Source: Nocardia vulneris (GTDB taxonomy: Bacteria; Actinomycetota; Actinomycetes; Mycobacteriales; Mycobacteriaceae). Taken from it: DNA of 64,000 nucleotides. The notes beneath the pieces are model-generated. The model did not search any database. It saw only the letters and a list, made by a program, of their open reading frames with translations, and was not told where the DNA came from. This document shows positions 1 to 8,827 of this stretch, in pieces (the first letter of the stretch is position 1; each line of letters opens with the position of its first letter). The stretch spans positions 434,001 to 498,000 of the forward strand of contig NZ_BDCI01000004.1 of the NCBI RefSeq assembly GCF_001613425.1. The letters run 5' to 3'. The position numbers were made by a program, and so were the translations under genes.

Positions 1-506
1 AGCTGGGGCAGCAGATCCGGCGGAATCGCCGCGGACGAGCGCCGATGCTGGTCGTCGAGCCAGCCGCGCGGCAGGTGCAGGCGCCAGTCGACGGGTGCGC
101 TGAGTTCCGGCGACAGCGCCCAGATCGCGGTCGCCTGTTGCACATTCACCACCCGGCCCGCGGTGGGCAGGAAGCGCCGCTCGACACCCACCGAATGCTG
201 GCCCGACTTCTTGATCGCCATCGAGTGCACCACCAGCGACTCGATCTCCTGCCTGCGGAACAGGTATTCGGCAAGCGCGAGGCGAACCGGGGTCCAGTCC
301 CAGTTCGAGGCGCTGATGAAATGGTGCAGGCTTTGATCGGTGACGGCGCCGTCGAGTGACCGGGCGATATTCCGCACCGATTTGCGACCGGGCGAGTCCA
401 ACAGCCCTTTCAAATATTGCGCCGCTCGACTACGTTGATCTTTACGCGGCAACGAAGAGAACAGAACATTGCACAGCTCGGCAGCCTCTTCAAAATCTTC
501 GAACAT
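1..506 (-). CDS. IS701-like transposase-fold protein, probably inactive (3' end outside window)
   Basis: The minus-strand reading frame from ATG 506 stays open to the window edge (168 residues seen). The start is supported by GGGGAG at 514-519, seven bases before the ATG. The text matches the N-terminal half of IS701-type DDE proteins, with stretches such as GRKSVRNIARSL, DQSLHHFISAS and QHSVGVERRF. In active IS701 transposases the segment before HSVGV reads roughly DDTGFPKxG and carries the first catalytic Asp; here it reads HSMAIKKSG, with no Asp. No terminal inverted repeat was seen within the window on the right side. The gene lies next to a biosynthetic locus and its upstream DNA carries elements very like those before the idi operon. 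I infer a domesticated, possibly regulatory protein rather than a mobile element. The alternative is a decayed insertion sequence; the missing C-terminus prevents a decision. Confidence 0.75.
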   Translation of the reverse strand, partial: MFEDFEEAAELCNVLFSSLPRKDQRSRAAQYLKGLLDSPGRKSVRNIARSLDGAVTDQSLHHFISASNWDWTPVRLALAEYLFRRQEIESLVVHSMAIKKSGQHSVGVERRFLPTAGRVVNVQQATAIWALSPELSAPVDWRLHLPRGWLDDQHRRSSAAIPPDLLPQ

Positions 507-869
507 ACGAATGCTCCCCAATATTGCTTTGAACCGCGGAGATTCCAGACAGCCCGGAAATTGTTAGACCAACTTGCGAGTGCGGCGTCCGACGCTCATT
601 ACTCTACACAGGTGACATAATCTGCATAGCTCCCCTCATCGCATTTGACAAAGATTTGACATAGCCACACCACACCATTAGAGGTACCGGGTTTCGGGTC
701 TGACAAAGATCTGACATCGAGTCGGCGCGATGCCGGGACGGGGTACCGGCACCGGGGCCGGACACACGAAAACGCCCAGGTCAGTACGGTTCTGACGAGC
801 TGGACGTTGATCACCCGCGAACGCTAGCCGACAACGCCGCGGCGCGGAACCGGATGGATCGCCAATTAA
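507..869. promoter_or_regulatory. Intergenic region with two tandem TGACAAAGAT(T/C)TGACAT elements
   Basis: No convincing gene lies here. Two 17-bp near-identical direct repeats, TGACAAAGATTTGACAT (646-662) and TGACAAAGATCTGACAT (701-717), differ at one base and are 55 bp apart. Read in the direction of the leftward IS701-like gene they become TATGTCAAATC-TTTGTCA and GATGTCAGATC-TTTGTCA, about 140 and 195 bp upstream of its start. The same half-sites occur upstream of idi in the same orientation. Each copy holds two TGTCA half-sites 11 bp apart, one helical turn, which suggests a cooperative activator binding site. The binding protein is unknown. Confidence 0.55.
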
Positions 870-3032
870 TTACGGATTCTCGCCAATCCACTTGCCCGGG
901 CCGATGATCGTCGCCGTTTTCGCGCCGCGCTGCACCAGTAGTGCGATATGCAGCCGCGAGGGACAACCGAGCTTCACCATCACCCGCCGCAGATGGTTGA
1001 CGACCGTCCACTCCGACAACCCGAGCTCGCCGGCGATCATCCGGTTCGTCTTGCCGGTCGCCACCAACTCGGCGATCTCCCGCTGGCGTGGCGTGAGCGT
1101 GTACAGCCCGCAACGGCCGTGCTCGGAGCGCACCGACCGCGCGAAGTCGATCGCCGCTGCCAGGTTCATCGTCGACACGAGCCGCACGGTGTCCGCGAAC
1201 AGTCGCTCCCCCAACCGCTTCGGCCAATCGAAGAGCTCGCCGTCGGTGTCGAGCGCCGGGATCCCGTGACCGGCGCGCAGCCGCGCACCGGCGAGCACCA
1301 AGGTCGCCGCTGCCGCCGCGTATTCGGCGCCGCACAGCGCGTAGGCCGCGCCGCAACCCTCGATGGCACAGATCGCTTCGAGCGGGTATCCGTGCACCTG
1401 GGGATGCTCGAGCACCTCCCGATAGATCAGCAGCGCCCGATCGGCGGTGCAGAGCCTGTTGCTCGCCAACGCATTACGCACCGCGAGGCCGCCGTCCGCC
1501 GGCGCGATCCGCTGAATCCGCTGTCGCAGCTCGGCCCACTCGGCGGTCACCGGCGCGAGCGGGGCGAGCGCGGCGCGGGCGAGCTCGAGCGGATCTGTAT
1601 CGGCATCGGTATCGGCCTGGTCGCCGAACTGCCGCAGCGCCGCAGCCTCGCTCAGTAACGCCACCGCGCGCGGAAAACGGCCCGCGGACAACGCCCACCG
1701 GCCGAGCAACCGCGCCCCGCCCCACCGCGCCGCGCCGGGTAGGTCCTGGGCCAGACCGGCCGAGAGCCGCCGTTCCACGTCGTCCAGATGGCCGCATCGG
1801 ATCCATACGTCTTGCAGATCTGCCGCAATGCGCAGGGCTTCGTCCACCCGACGGGCGATGCACAGTTCGCTGATCGCCGTCAGGAAGTCCCGGGCGTGCA
1901 CGTCGGCGCAGGCGGGCACGGCCCGGTCGGGATCCATTCCGCGCCCGAGGGATTCGGCCAGCCGGCACAGTCGATCGAGATGCTCGGCACGCAACCGTGC
2001 GGCAAGCTGCGGATCGGCCGCCAGTCGCCGACGGCACCAGATCCGTACTGTCGCAGTGAGTTCGTAACTCACGTCGCCCTGCGCAGCCAGCCTGCCGTGC
2101 AGCAGGCTGCGATCCTCCAGCTCGGCCAGACCGGCGGTGGTCAGCTCACCGTCCAGGCCACCGAGCAACAGCACCGCGCCGCGGTCCACCGCGCCGGTGC
2201 ACTGTGCCAGTCGAAGCAGCAGCTCGAGCAGCACCGGATCGAGATCGGTCAGGCCCCAGTCGATGGCGGCGCACAGCGTTCGGTGCCGCACGGGCGTGTC
2301 CTCGAACTGCGCGGACACCAGATCACCGCCCGCCTCGATCCGGCGCAGCGTCTCGGCCGCGCCGACGCGCACGATTTCGGCGGCGGCCAGCTCGAGCGCC
2401 AGCGGCACACCGCCCACCGCACGCGAAATGCTTTCCAGCACAGCCTGTTCGGCAAGAGTATCGGCCTCGTCGTAGTGGCCGCCGAGACCGCCGAGCAGGA
2501 GCTGGGCCGCAGGCGAGAAGGCGCCGTGCTCGGTCGGCGGCCCGGCCGGCAACGCGGACACGCACAACACACATTCGTTGCGCAGGCCGAGCGGCACGCG
2601 GGTGGTCACCACGATCCGCAGCCGCGGACACCGGTCGAGCAACTGCGCGATATCGCACGAAATCGCCGCTGCGACAGGGTCACAATTGTCCAGCAGCAGC
2701 ACAGCCGGACCGGTGGCGAACGCGGCCGCGATACTCCTGAGCAGTTCGGTGGGCTCGCTCGGGCGGTCCGGTCCCGCTCCGCTCAGCTGATCCAGCACGC
2801 AGGCCAGCGCGCCCGGACGATCGGCCGCCGACGCGAGATCCACCGGCACGACCCGGCTCTCGTGAAAAGCCCCGGATTGCAAGGCCGCCCGAGCCAGGCT
2901 GCTCTTCCCGACACCGGCGGTGCCGGTGAGCGCGAGCAGCCGGACCCGTCGATCGGCCAGCAGCCCGGCCAGTTCGGCGAGTTCCTCCGTGCGATGCAGC
3001 AACACCGGCGCCCGCCGCCCCGCGAACTTCAT
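870..3032 (-). CDS. Large ATPase-LuxR family transcriptional regulator
   Basis: This 720-residue protein is a likely pathway-specific activator. The N-terminus holds an NTPase module with Walker A GTAGVGKS at residues 37-44 and a Walker B-like stretch AVLLLDNCD. The middle is a long helical region typical of signal-sensing repeats. The C-terminus (about 646-700) is a LuxR-type helix-turn-helix, LTPRQREIAELVATGKTNR followed by GLSEWTVVNHLRR. The start is ATG 3032, preceded by AAGGGG six bases upstream; a much longer open frame continues to 4454 but there it runs out of frame through the transporter gene. The gene sits 41 bp downstream of the MFS gene on the same strand, so the two are probably co-transcribed. 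The context suggests control of the exporter and of the divergent idi-isn operon. The ligand sensed is unknown. Confidence 0.85.
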   Translation of the reverse strand: MKFAGRRAPVLLHRTEELAELAGLLADRRVRLLALTGTAGVGKSSLARAALQSGAFHESRVVPVDLASAADRPGALACVLDQLSGAGPDRPSEPTELLRSIAAAFATGPAVLLLDNCDPVAAAISCDIAQLLDRCPRLRIVVTTRVPLGLRNECVLCVSALPAGPPTEHGAFSPAAQLLLGGLGGHYDEADTLAEQAVLESISRAVGGVPLALELAAAEIVRVGAAETLRRIEAGGDLVSAQFEDTPVRHRTLCAAIDWGLTDLDPVLLELLLRLAQCTGAVDRGAVLLLGGLDGELTTAGLAELEDRSLLHGRLAAQGDVSYELTATVRIWCRRRLAADPQLAARLRAEHLDRLCRLAESLGRGMDPDRAVPACADVHARDFLTAISELCIARRVDEALRIAADLQDVWIRCGHLDDVERRLSAGLAQDLPGAARWGGARLLGRWALSAGRFPRAVALLSEAAALRQFGDQADTDADTDPLELARAALAPLAPVTAEWAELRQRIQRIAPADGGLAVRNALASNRLCTADRALLIYREVLEHPQVHGYPLEAICAIEGCGAAYALCGAEYAAAAATLVLAGARLRAGHGIPALDTDGELFDWPKRLGERLFADTVRLVSTMNLAAAIDFARSVRSEHGRCGLYTLTPRQREIAELVATGKTNRMIAGELGLSEWTVVNHLRRVMVKLGCPSRLHIALLVQRGAKTATIIGPGKWIGENP

Positions 3033-3073
3033 CTCGAGCCCCTTGCTCGCGTTCCGGCGGCGCCGCCCTGCCC

Positions 3074-4759
3074 TCAGAGCTTGGCGGTGCGCGGCAATGC
3101 GAAGAACCCCAGGGATATGAGGATCATGATGCCGATGCCGTAGGCGAGGGTGTAGCGGAACGTGTGCGCGAAGTTGATCGCGTTGGCGTGCGCCCCCGCG
3201 TCGGTCAGCACCCGCGTGACCACCTCGTCGGCCGGCCCGTTCTGCTGACAGCTGTGCGGCACCTCGGACGGGTCCACCTGCGCCGACCGATCCTGTACGC
3301 AGGCCCGGAAATTCGCGAGGATCTGTTCCTGGGCGGGTGCGGGCAGACCGGCCGCGCCGAGTTCGGTGCGGATCGACGCCGTCGTCTCGTCGACGCCGCG
3401 CGCGGAATCGTGATCGAGCTGATTGAAGAACACGATGCCGACCAGCGCGACACCGAGCGCGATGCCGAGTTGCTGTCCGGTGTTGAGCAGACCGGAGGCC
3501 GCCCCGGCATCCTCGGTCCGCACCTGACTGAGCACGAGATCGATGGTCGGCGCCACCACCAGGCCGAACCCGAGGCCGATCACGAGCAGCGGCGTCATCA
3601 TGTGCCACGGCGTGGTGTCCGGCCCGTAGTGGGCGACGAACCAGCCATAGAGCCCGAGGCCGAGGCCGGTGACCACACCGCCCGCAATCAGTACCTTCCG
3701 GCCGAAGCGCGGCGCGAGCACACCCGCCGAGGCAGCCGCACCGACGCCGGTGGCCACCGCGAAGAACAGCGAGGTGAGTCCGGCCCGCATCGGCGACCAG
3801 CCCAGGCCCACCTGCATGACCAGCGTCCACACCAGGAAGAACCCGCCGAAGCAGATCCAGAACAGCAGCCAGCTCGTCAGGCCGAGCGCGAACGGCCGCA
3901 GCCGGAACAGGCTGAGGTCGATCAGGGGTGAACCGACGGTGACGCGGCGCCTGCGCTCGTACCCGATGAACACCAGCAACACCGCCACCGAGGCCGCGAT
4001 CATGGCGAAAGTCCAAGCGGGCCAGCCCAGTCGGCGTCCCTCCGTAAGCGGGTAGGTGAGCAGCAGGATCGCGGCGACGATCAGGACGACGCCCACCGGG
4101 TCCAGCCGCGACGCGGCCGCGGAGCGCGATTCCTTCATCACCAGCGCGCCCGCGATCACCGTCGCGATGCCGAAGGGGATGTTCACCAGGAAGATCGGCC
4201 GCCAGCTCAGATCGAACAGATTCCATTCCACCAGCAGCGCGCCCAGCGCGAGCCCGACCGCCGTCGCCGACCCGCAGACGCCGCTGTAGACCGCGATCGC
4301 CTTGGCCCGCTCCTTGACCGGAAAGGTGATGCGCAGGATGGCGAGGATCTGCGGCACCATCAGACCGGCGGCCGCACCCTGCAGGAAGCGCGCGACGATC
4401 AGCGCGGTGGGTCCGGAACTCAGGCCGCACGCCGCGGAAGCCAGCGTGAAGCACGCCATGCCGATGAGGAAGACGCGCTTGCGCCCGTACAGGTCACCGA
4501 GTCGCCCACCGGTGATGAGCGTCGCCGCGAAGGCGAGCACGTAGGCCGCGACAATCCATTCGATCTGCGAATACTGCGCACGGAGGTCGCCCTGGATACT
4601 CGGCACCGCGACATTGACGATCGTGACATCCAGCAAATCCATGAAGCCGGCCGCCAGCACGATCGCGAACGTGATCCAACGGCGCGGATCGACGGTTACC
4701 GGGTCGCCATCGGGTGGCGTCGACCGGTCGATATGCGCGTACTCGAGGTCCTGTGCCAC
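3074..4759 (-). CDS. MFS drug/metabolite exporter, DHA2 (EmrB/QacA) family
   Basis: A 561-residue membrane protein of the 14-helix proton-driven efflux family. Family marks are LDVTIVNVAVPSIQGDL in the first helix and the GDLYGRKRVFLIG loop (motif A) between helices 2 and 3. I choose GTG 4759 as start: it has AGGAG four bases upstream and gives the usual short N-terminus before helix 1. The longer frame from 4828 adds 23 mostly basic residues not expected in the family. It is divergent from the idi operon across a 530-bp control region and is followed by the LuxR regulator. The likely job is export of the product of the neighbouring isonitrile/prenyl pathway, giving self-protection. This role is inferred from position. 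Confidence 0.87.
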   Translation of the reverse strand: MAQDLEYAHIDRSTPPDGDPVTVDPRRWITFAIVLAAGFMDLLDVTIVNVAVPSIQGDLRAQYSQIEWIVAAYVLAFAATLITGGRLGDLYGRKRVFLIGMACFTLASAACGLSSGPTALIVARFLQGAAAGLMVPQILAILRITFPVKERAKAIAVYSGVCGSATAVGLALGALLVEWNLFDLSWRPIFLVNIPFGIATVIAGALVMKESRSAAASRLDPVGVVLIVAAILLLTYPLTEGRRLGWPAWTFAMIAASVAVLLVFIGYERRRRVTVGSPLIDLSLFRLRPFALGLTSWLLFWICFGGFFLVWTLVMQVGLGWSPMRAGLTSLFFAVATGVGAAASAGVLAPRFGRKVLIAGGVVTGLGLGLYGWFVAHYGPDTTPWHMMTPLLVIGLGFGLVVAPTIDLVLSQVRTEDAGAASGLLNTGQQLGIALGVALVGIVFFNQLDHDSARGVDETTASIRTELGAAGLPAPAQEQILANFRACVQDRSAQVDPSEVPHSCQQNGPADEVVTRVLTDAGAHANAINFAHTFRYTLAYGIGIMILISLGFFALPRTAKL

Positions 4760-5289
4760 GACTCTCCTGATTTCGCTCGAATGAGACGATCGACGACGCC
4801 ACGCTGACTTTCGTGCCCACCTGATCAACTTGCCGAACGCAACGCAACCTCGCCGTGAACAGACAGAATGCTACAGACCGGGACAGCGATCGCAATGCTC
4901 CTTCCGTAGCAGTAACCTGCCATTGGACGCACGGCAGGATCAGCGCTTGCGCGGACCGTAAGCGCTTGCCGCACAGCAGATCTCGACTATCCTTGGCCTA
5001 TCGACCGGCCATCGTCGCAGTCGCGCACACCGCCGAATCCCCACAATCCGCGACATAGTTTGTCAGGTCCGATAGGTTGTTACGTCCGTCACGCGACCGG
5101 CTCGGATAATTTGTCAGCTCCACCTTTGCCGACTCGAGAATATGTCAAATCGATAATTTGTCATCTCGCACTCTGCCGCTTTAGTTGTATGTGATTGCGC
5201 CCACCTGGGGGGTGCGGTATCTTCGGTACCGGGAGGTCTCGAAAAGACGTGCAGATAATGCCGTCGATATCATGATATGAGAGTTTTTC
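4760..5289. promoter_or_regulatory. Divergent control region between exporter and idi operon
   Basis: This 530-bp region has no gene that I can support. Toward idi it contains GATAATTTGTCA twice exactly (5105-5116 and 5152-5163, 47 bp apart), a third related CATAGTTTGTCAG (5054-5066) and TATGTCAAATC (5141-5151) just before the last copy. TATGTCAAATC followed by TTTGTCA is the pattern found upstream of the IS701-like gene, in the same orientation relative to the gene. The copies lie about 130, 175 and 225 bp before idi. Closer to the exporter, AGCGCTTGC is repeated at 4942-4950 and 4961-4969, 19 bp apart, a possible separate site. No clear -10 box was identified. Confidence 0.6.
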
Positions 5290-5913
5290 ATGGAATATGT
5301 AATACTGGTCGATGAATCCGGTATTCCGCTCGGGTCGGCGGATAAAGCCTCGATTCACGACCACCAAACGCCGTTGCACCTGGCATTCTCCTGTTATGTA
5401 TTCGGGCCGCAGGGTCATTTCCTGGTCACTCGCCGCGCCACTACCAAGCGCACCTGGCCGGGCGTCTGGACGAACTCCTGCTGCGGTCACCCGCAGCCCG
5501 GCGAGCAGATGGCCGACGCCATGCTGCGCAGACTGTCCGACGAGCTCGGCCTGACACCGCGGCGCTGGGGGATGGCACTGCCGGACTTCCGCTATCGCGC
5601 CGTCATGGACGACGGCATCGTCGAGAACGAAATCTGCCCTGTCTTCGTGGCTTTCGTGGACGGCGACCCGGTCCCGAACCCCGCAGAGGTGGACGACTAC
5701 GCCTGGATCGACTGGTCCGGCTTCAACGCGCTGGTGCGCACCGAGGCGCTGCAGATCTCGCCGTGGAGCCGACTGCAACTGGCCGAGCTGGCCACCCTGC
5801 CCGCCGACCCGGCGCAGTGGCCGATCCTGACCTCCGACTTACTGCCGCGACGATGGCGCGAGCCACTCGGCGTGCCCGCTGCCGCCGCGACCACTTCCGG
5901 AAAGGAAGGGTAA
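5290..5913 (+). CDS. idi: Isopentenyl-diphosphate delta-isomerase, type I
   Basis: A 207-residue Nudix-fold enzyme that interconverts IPP and DMAPP, the five-carbon units for prenyl chains. Family marks are TNSCCGHP, with the catalytic Cys, the Nudix-like run QMADAMLRRLSDELGL, and ENEICPVF with the metal-binding and catalytic Glu residues. The length is close to the usual 180-200. The Shine-Dalgarno match is weak. Its TAA stop overlaps the ATG of the next gene (TAATG), so translation is probably coupled. As the first gene of a cluster that also encodes a UbiA prenyltransferase, it probably boosts DMAPP supply for a prenylated product; it may be an extra copy besides a housekeeping isomerase. 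Confidence 0.93.
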   Translation: MEYVILVDESGIPLGSADKASIHDHQTPLHLAFSCYVFGPQGHFLVTRRATTKRTWPGVWTNSCCGHPQPGEQMADAMLRRLSDELGLTPRRWGMALPDFRYRAVMDDGIVENEICPVFVAFVDGDPVPNPAEVDDYAWIDWSGFNALVRTEALQISPWSRLQLAELATLPADPAQWPILTSDLLPRRWREPLGVPAAAATTSGKEG

Positions 5914-6944
5914 TGACCACCACTACCGCCGCCGGCGCCCTGCGCGAGACCACGCTCTCGCCCGCCGACCACGCTGTCGCCGAACGGATTCTGCGAATTG
6001 TCTTTCGCCGGCGCCGCACCGCCGAACCCGCCGATCCCTGTGCGACGAAGCCGTGCCCCGATTGTTTTGCGCCGCACCTGGAAACGGTCGGCCAGTTCAT
6101 CGCGGCGAACAAGCCGATCCACTTCGTCATTCCCGCCTTCCCGGCGAAATCGCGCAACCGCCGCAAGACCATCGGGCGGCTGCCGGACCTGGGCGAGCAG
6201 ATCGCACTCGAATCCGTGCAGGGCTTCTGCGAACAGGTCTCGGCGGTGTACAAGCCCGGTGCGGTAGTGACGGTCTGCTCGGACGGGCACGTGTTCAGCG
6301 ATGTGCTCGGCATCCCCGACGAGCACATCGACGACTACGGGCACGAGCTGATGCGGATGATCCGGTCCATCGGCGGTGGCGCGATCGGCCTGTACGGGCT
6401 GCGCGACGCGATGCCGGACCTGTCCTGGGACGAGCGCCGGGCGCGGCTGCTCGCCGAGTACTCCGAGTCCATCGCCGAGATCAGGGAGACGGTGCGCACC
6501 GACCCTGCCGCGCGACGCATGTTCAACGGGATCCACCGCTTCGTCACCGAGGACGACGCGGTGCTCTACGCCGAGCTCAGTGCCACGCGCAGGCGAAATC
6601 AGGCCAAGCAGACCGCCTACGAGGTGGTGCAGCGCAGCCAGGCCTGGAGCCGCCTCGTCGGCGAGGTCTTCCCCGCCGCCGTCCGCCTGTCCATTCATCC
6701 GCAGGACCACCACAGCAGCAAGATCGGCTTCCACCTGTTGCGCACCGTCGACGGCTGGCTCACCCCGTGGCACGGCGTCGTGCTCGACGACGGTGTGCGC
6801 CACGTCCTCGTGAAGCGGGCGCGCGCAGAGGAATTGGGCGGGCGCCTGGTGTGGCGCAACAGCAGGCCGAGTCATTTCGTCATCGACGAACCGGTCGATG
6901 ACCACACCGCATCAGCACTGGTTATTTCCGGAGGAGAGTTGTGA
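5913..6944 (+). CDS. isnA: Isonitrile (isocyanide) synthase, PvcA/IsnA/Dit1 family
   Basis: The 343-residue protein carries the signature of enzymes that turn the alpha-amino group of an aromatic amino acid (Tyr or Trp) into an isonitrile, using a carbon from ribulose 5-phosphate. Visible family blocks are PAFPAKSRNRRK (from residue 74), LPDLGE (90-95), SDGHVFSD (123-130) and, near the C-terminus, RLSIHPQ, SKIGFHLL and TPWHGVVL. A Cys-rich stretch C43-x4-C48-x2-C51 precedes the core, as in several bacterial homologs. ATG 5913 overlaps the idi stop and follows AAGGAAGGG; the gene ends in a GTGA overlap with the oxygenase gene. The choice between Tyr and Trp cannot be made by eye. Confidence 0.88.
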   Translation: MTTTTAAGALRETTLSPADHAVAERILRIVFRRRRTAEPADPCATKPCPDCFAPHLETVGQFIAANKPIHFVIPAFPAKSRNRRKTIGRLPDLGEQIALESVQGFCEQVSAVYKPGAVVTVCSDGHVFSDVLGIPDEHIDDYGHELMRMIRSIGGGAIGLYGLRDAMPDLSWDERRARLLAEYSESIAEIRETVRTDPAARRMFNGIHRFVTEDDAVLYAELSATRRRNQAKQTAYEVVQRSQAWSRLVGEVFPAAVRLSIHPQDHHSSKIGFHLLRTVDGWLTPWHGVVLDDGVRHVLVKRARAEELGGRLVWRNSRPSHFVIDEPVDDHTASALVISGGEL

Positions 6945-7750
6945 GCGACCAACTTCAGCAGACCCTGCTCGACGGCACCGACCTGGCGCCGTTCGGGCGC
7001 GTGGTGACCGCGGACGCGGGCGGCCGCACGCTGGCCGACGTACCGATCGATCAGTTGCTGGCGACCACCCTCGCGGCCAAGGTCCTGGTGCTGCGCGGCT
7101 TCGACCTGCTCGACAAGACCGACCTGGAGGCCTACTGCATGGCCGCGGGCGAGCTGGTCCAGTGGGAATTCGGCACCATCCTCGACCTGGTCGTCCAGGA
7201 GAACCCGCAGAACTACCTGTTCGACTCCGGAGACGTCCCGTTCCACTGGGACGGCGCCTGGTCGGAACGGGCCCCGCGCTTCTTCCTGTTCCAGTGCGTG
7301 CAGGGTTGCGCGCCCGGCGCGGGCGGGGAAACGGTGTTCTGCGATTCGACCCAGGTCTATCGCGAAGCGCCCGAAGAACTGCGCGAGCTGTGGGCCCGCA
7401 CCTCGGTGACCTACCGCACCGATCGGCTCGCCCACTACGGCGGCACCATGACCCAGCCACTGCTCGACACCCACCCGACCACCGGTGAGACGACCATCCG
7501 CTACGCCGAGCCGCTCGACCCGGCCCGCTACCGGAATCCGTTGTTCCTCACCGTCGAAGGGCTCGGCGCCGACGACGCGGTACAGGTGATGGACGACCTG
7601 CGCGACCGGTTGCACGACCCGCGCTACTGCTACGACCACGCCTGGCAGACCGGCGACATCGTCGTCGCCGAGAACCACGCACTGCTGCACGGGCGCAACC
7701 GATTCCTCGGCTCGACCGCCCGGCACATGCAGCGGATCCAGATCATCTAG
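6941..7750 (+). CDS. isnB: Fe(II)/2-oxoglutarate oxygenase of the isonitrile pathway, PvcB/IsnB type
   Basis: A 269-residue TauD-family dioxygenase. The iron ligands are visible as HWD (H102 and D104) and a distal His in ALLHGR (about H250), followed by the Arg that should bind 2-oxoglutarate (R252). The stretch PFHWDGAW followed by GGETVFCDS is typical of PvcB/IsnB partners. In known pathways these enzymes act on the isonitrile acid made by the synthase, either decarboxylating it to a vinyl isonitrile or desaturating it. The start is GTG 6941, preceded by GGAGGAG and overlapping the synthase stop, so the two enzymes are made together. Which of the two reactions occurs here is unknown. Confidence 0.88.
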   Translation: MSDQLQQTLLDGTDLAPFGRVVTADAGGRTLADVPIDQLLATTLAAKVLVLRGFDLLDKTDLEAYCMAAGELVQWEFGTILDLVVQENPQNYLFDSGDVPFHWDGAWSERAPRFFLFQCVQGCAPGAGGETVFCDSTQVYREAPEELRELWARTSVTYRTDRLAHYGGTMTQPLLDTHPTTGETTIRYAEPLDPARYRNPLFLTVEGLGADDAVQVMDDLRDRLHDPRYCYDHAWQTGDIVVAENHALLHGRNRFLGSTARHMQRIQII

Positions 7751-7882
7751 CCCCTCCCGACCTTCGACGCCAGACAACGACGGCGCTCGCGATGCGGGCG
7801 CCGGAGTTCTGCCGTCCGCTGCCGAGCGCCGCGTCGAACCTTGCAACACAACAAGATTGGATTACCAGTCGTGGTCGATGTC

Positions 7883-8806
7883 ATGACACCCGTTAAGTCT
7901 GTGCGAGCGTACGGGCGGCTCGCCAATCTCTATTTCCTCGACTACAACCTCGCCTATCCGATGGTGGCGACGTTGCTGCCCGCCGCGGTCGTGCGCGAAG
8001 GCCGCACCTGGGCCGCGTTCGGGGTGATCATCGCCGGATACTTCCTGGTGCACTGCGCGCTCATCGCGTTCGACGACATCACCGGATTCCGGGACGGCAG
8101 CGACGCCAAGAACTATCGCGACAACCCGAGCGCCCTGCGGCGCGCGCACTGGAAACCCTTGGTAACCGGGGAACTCCGGCTGCCGCAGGCGCTGCGGTTC
8201 TCCTGGATCTGCCTGCTGTCCGGGCTGGCCCTGCTCGTGGTGGGGCTGCTCATCGCCCCCTATCATCCGCTGTGGCTGATCGTGCTCGCCGTCGTCGGCG
8301 CATGCATCTCGGTGCAGTACTCCTACGGATTGAAGTTGAGCCACATCGGTTTTCAGGAACTGGTGCTGTTCCTGTTCACGATGCAGCTGGTCTTCGTGCC
8401 GTTCTGGGCACTGACCGGCGGCGTCACCACGCGCAGCATGATCGAGGGCGGGCTGTTCGCGTTCTGGCTGATGATGGTGTCCTGGTACTCCAACCTGCGC
8501 GATATCGAAACCGATCGCGGCGTCGGCCGGATCAATGTGGCCACCATGACCGGCGAACGCACCTACATCAACCTGCTCGGCGTGCTCGCGGTCGCCGACA
8601 TCATCGTGGTGTTCGCGCTGATCGCCGTCGACGAGTTGCCGCTCGCCTTCGGCTTGCTGCTGTGCCCGGTGTTCGCGCTGCGGTTCGTCCAGTTCCGGCT
8701 CGGCGCGATCAAGCGCAATCCGCTCGTCGGGCGGCTACTCGGTCGCCGGCTCGCCTGGACCGGCGCGGTGTTGATGGCCATCGGCAACCTGTTCCTGGCG
8801 AACTGA
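7883..8806 (+). CDS. UbiA-family membrane prenyltransferase
   Basis: A polytopic membrane protein of about 307 residues. Two Asp-rich regions bind the magnesium-diphosphate of a prenyl donor: FDD at 63-65 with DGSD at 71-74, and DIETD at 207-211 followed by RGVGRINVATMTG. The first motif departs from the classic NDxxD form. ATG 7883 is chosen; in-frame GTG 7871 and TTG 7841 are also possible and none has a good ribosome site. A 132-bp gap separates it from isnB, but it is 21 bp before the P450. UbiA enzymes prenylate aromatic acceptors or act as terpene cyclases. In this cluster the acceptor is inferred to be an isonitrile-bearing aromatic compound. Sequence alone does not reveal the donor length. 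Confidence 0.85.
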   Translation: MTPVKSVRAYGRLANLYFLDYNLAYPMVATLLPAAVVREGRTWAAFGVIIAGYFLVHCALIAFDDITGFRDGSDAKNYRDNPSALRRAHWKPLVTGELRLPQALRFSWICLLSGLALLVVGLLIAPYHPLWLIVLAVVGACISVQYSYGLKLSHIGFQELVLFLFTMQLVFVPFWALTGGVTTRSMIEGGLFAFWLMMVSWYSNLRDIETDRGVGRINVATMTGERTYINLLGVLAVADIIVVFALIAVDELPLAFGLLLCPVFALRFVQFRLGAIKRNPLVGRLLGRRLAWTGAVLMAIGNLFLAN

Positions 8807-8827
8807 GCTCGCAGCGAAAGGACACTG

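Noticed and set aside
1788..3143. Long plus-strand frames opposite the LuxR regulator gene, and similar antisense frames elsewhere
   Set aside because: High GC gives long antisense frames. These lack recognisable domains, have biased composition (Arg, Gln, Gly) and no ribosome sites.
870..4454. A single 1194-residue minus-strand reading frame spanning exporter and regulator
   Set aside because: Only its C-terminal 720 residues look like protein (LuxR regulator). The rest is an out-of-frame reading of the MFS gene, rich in Arg and Ala, and a good start with ribosome site exists at 3032.
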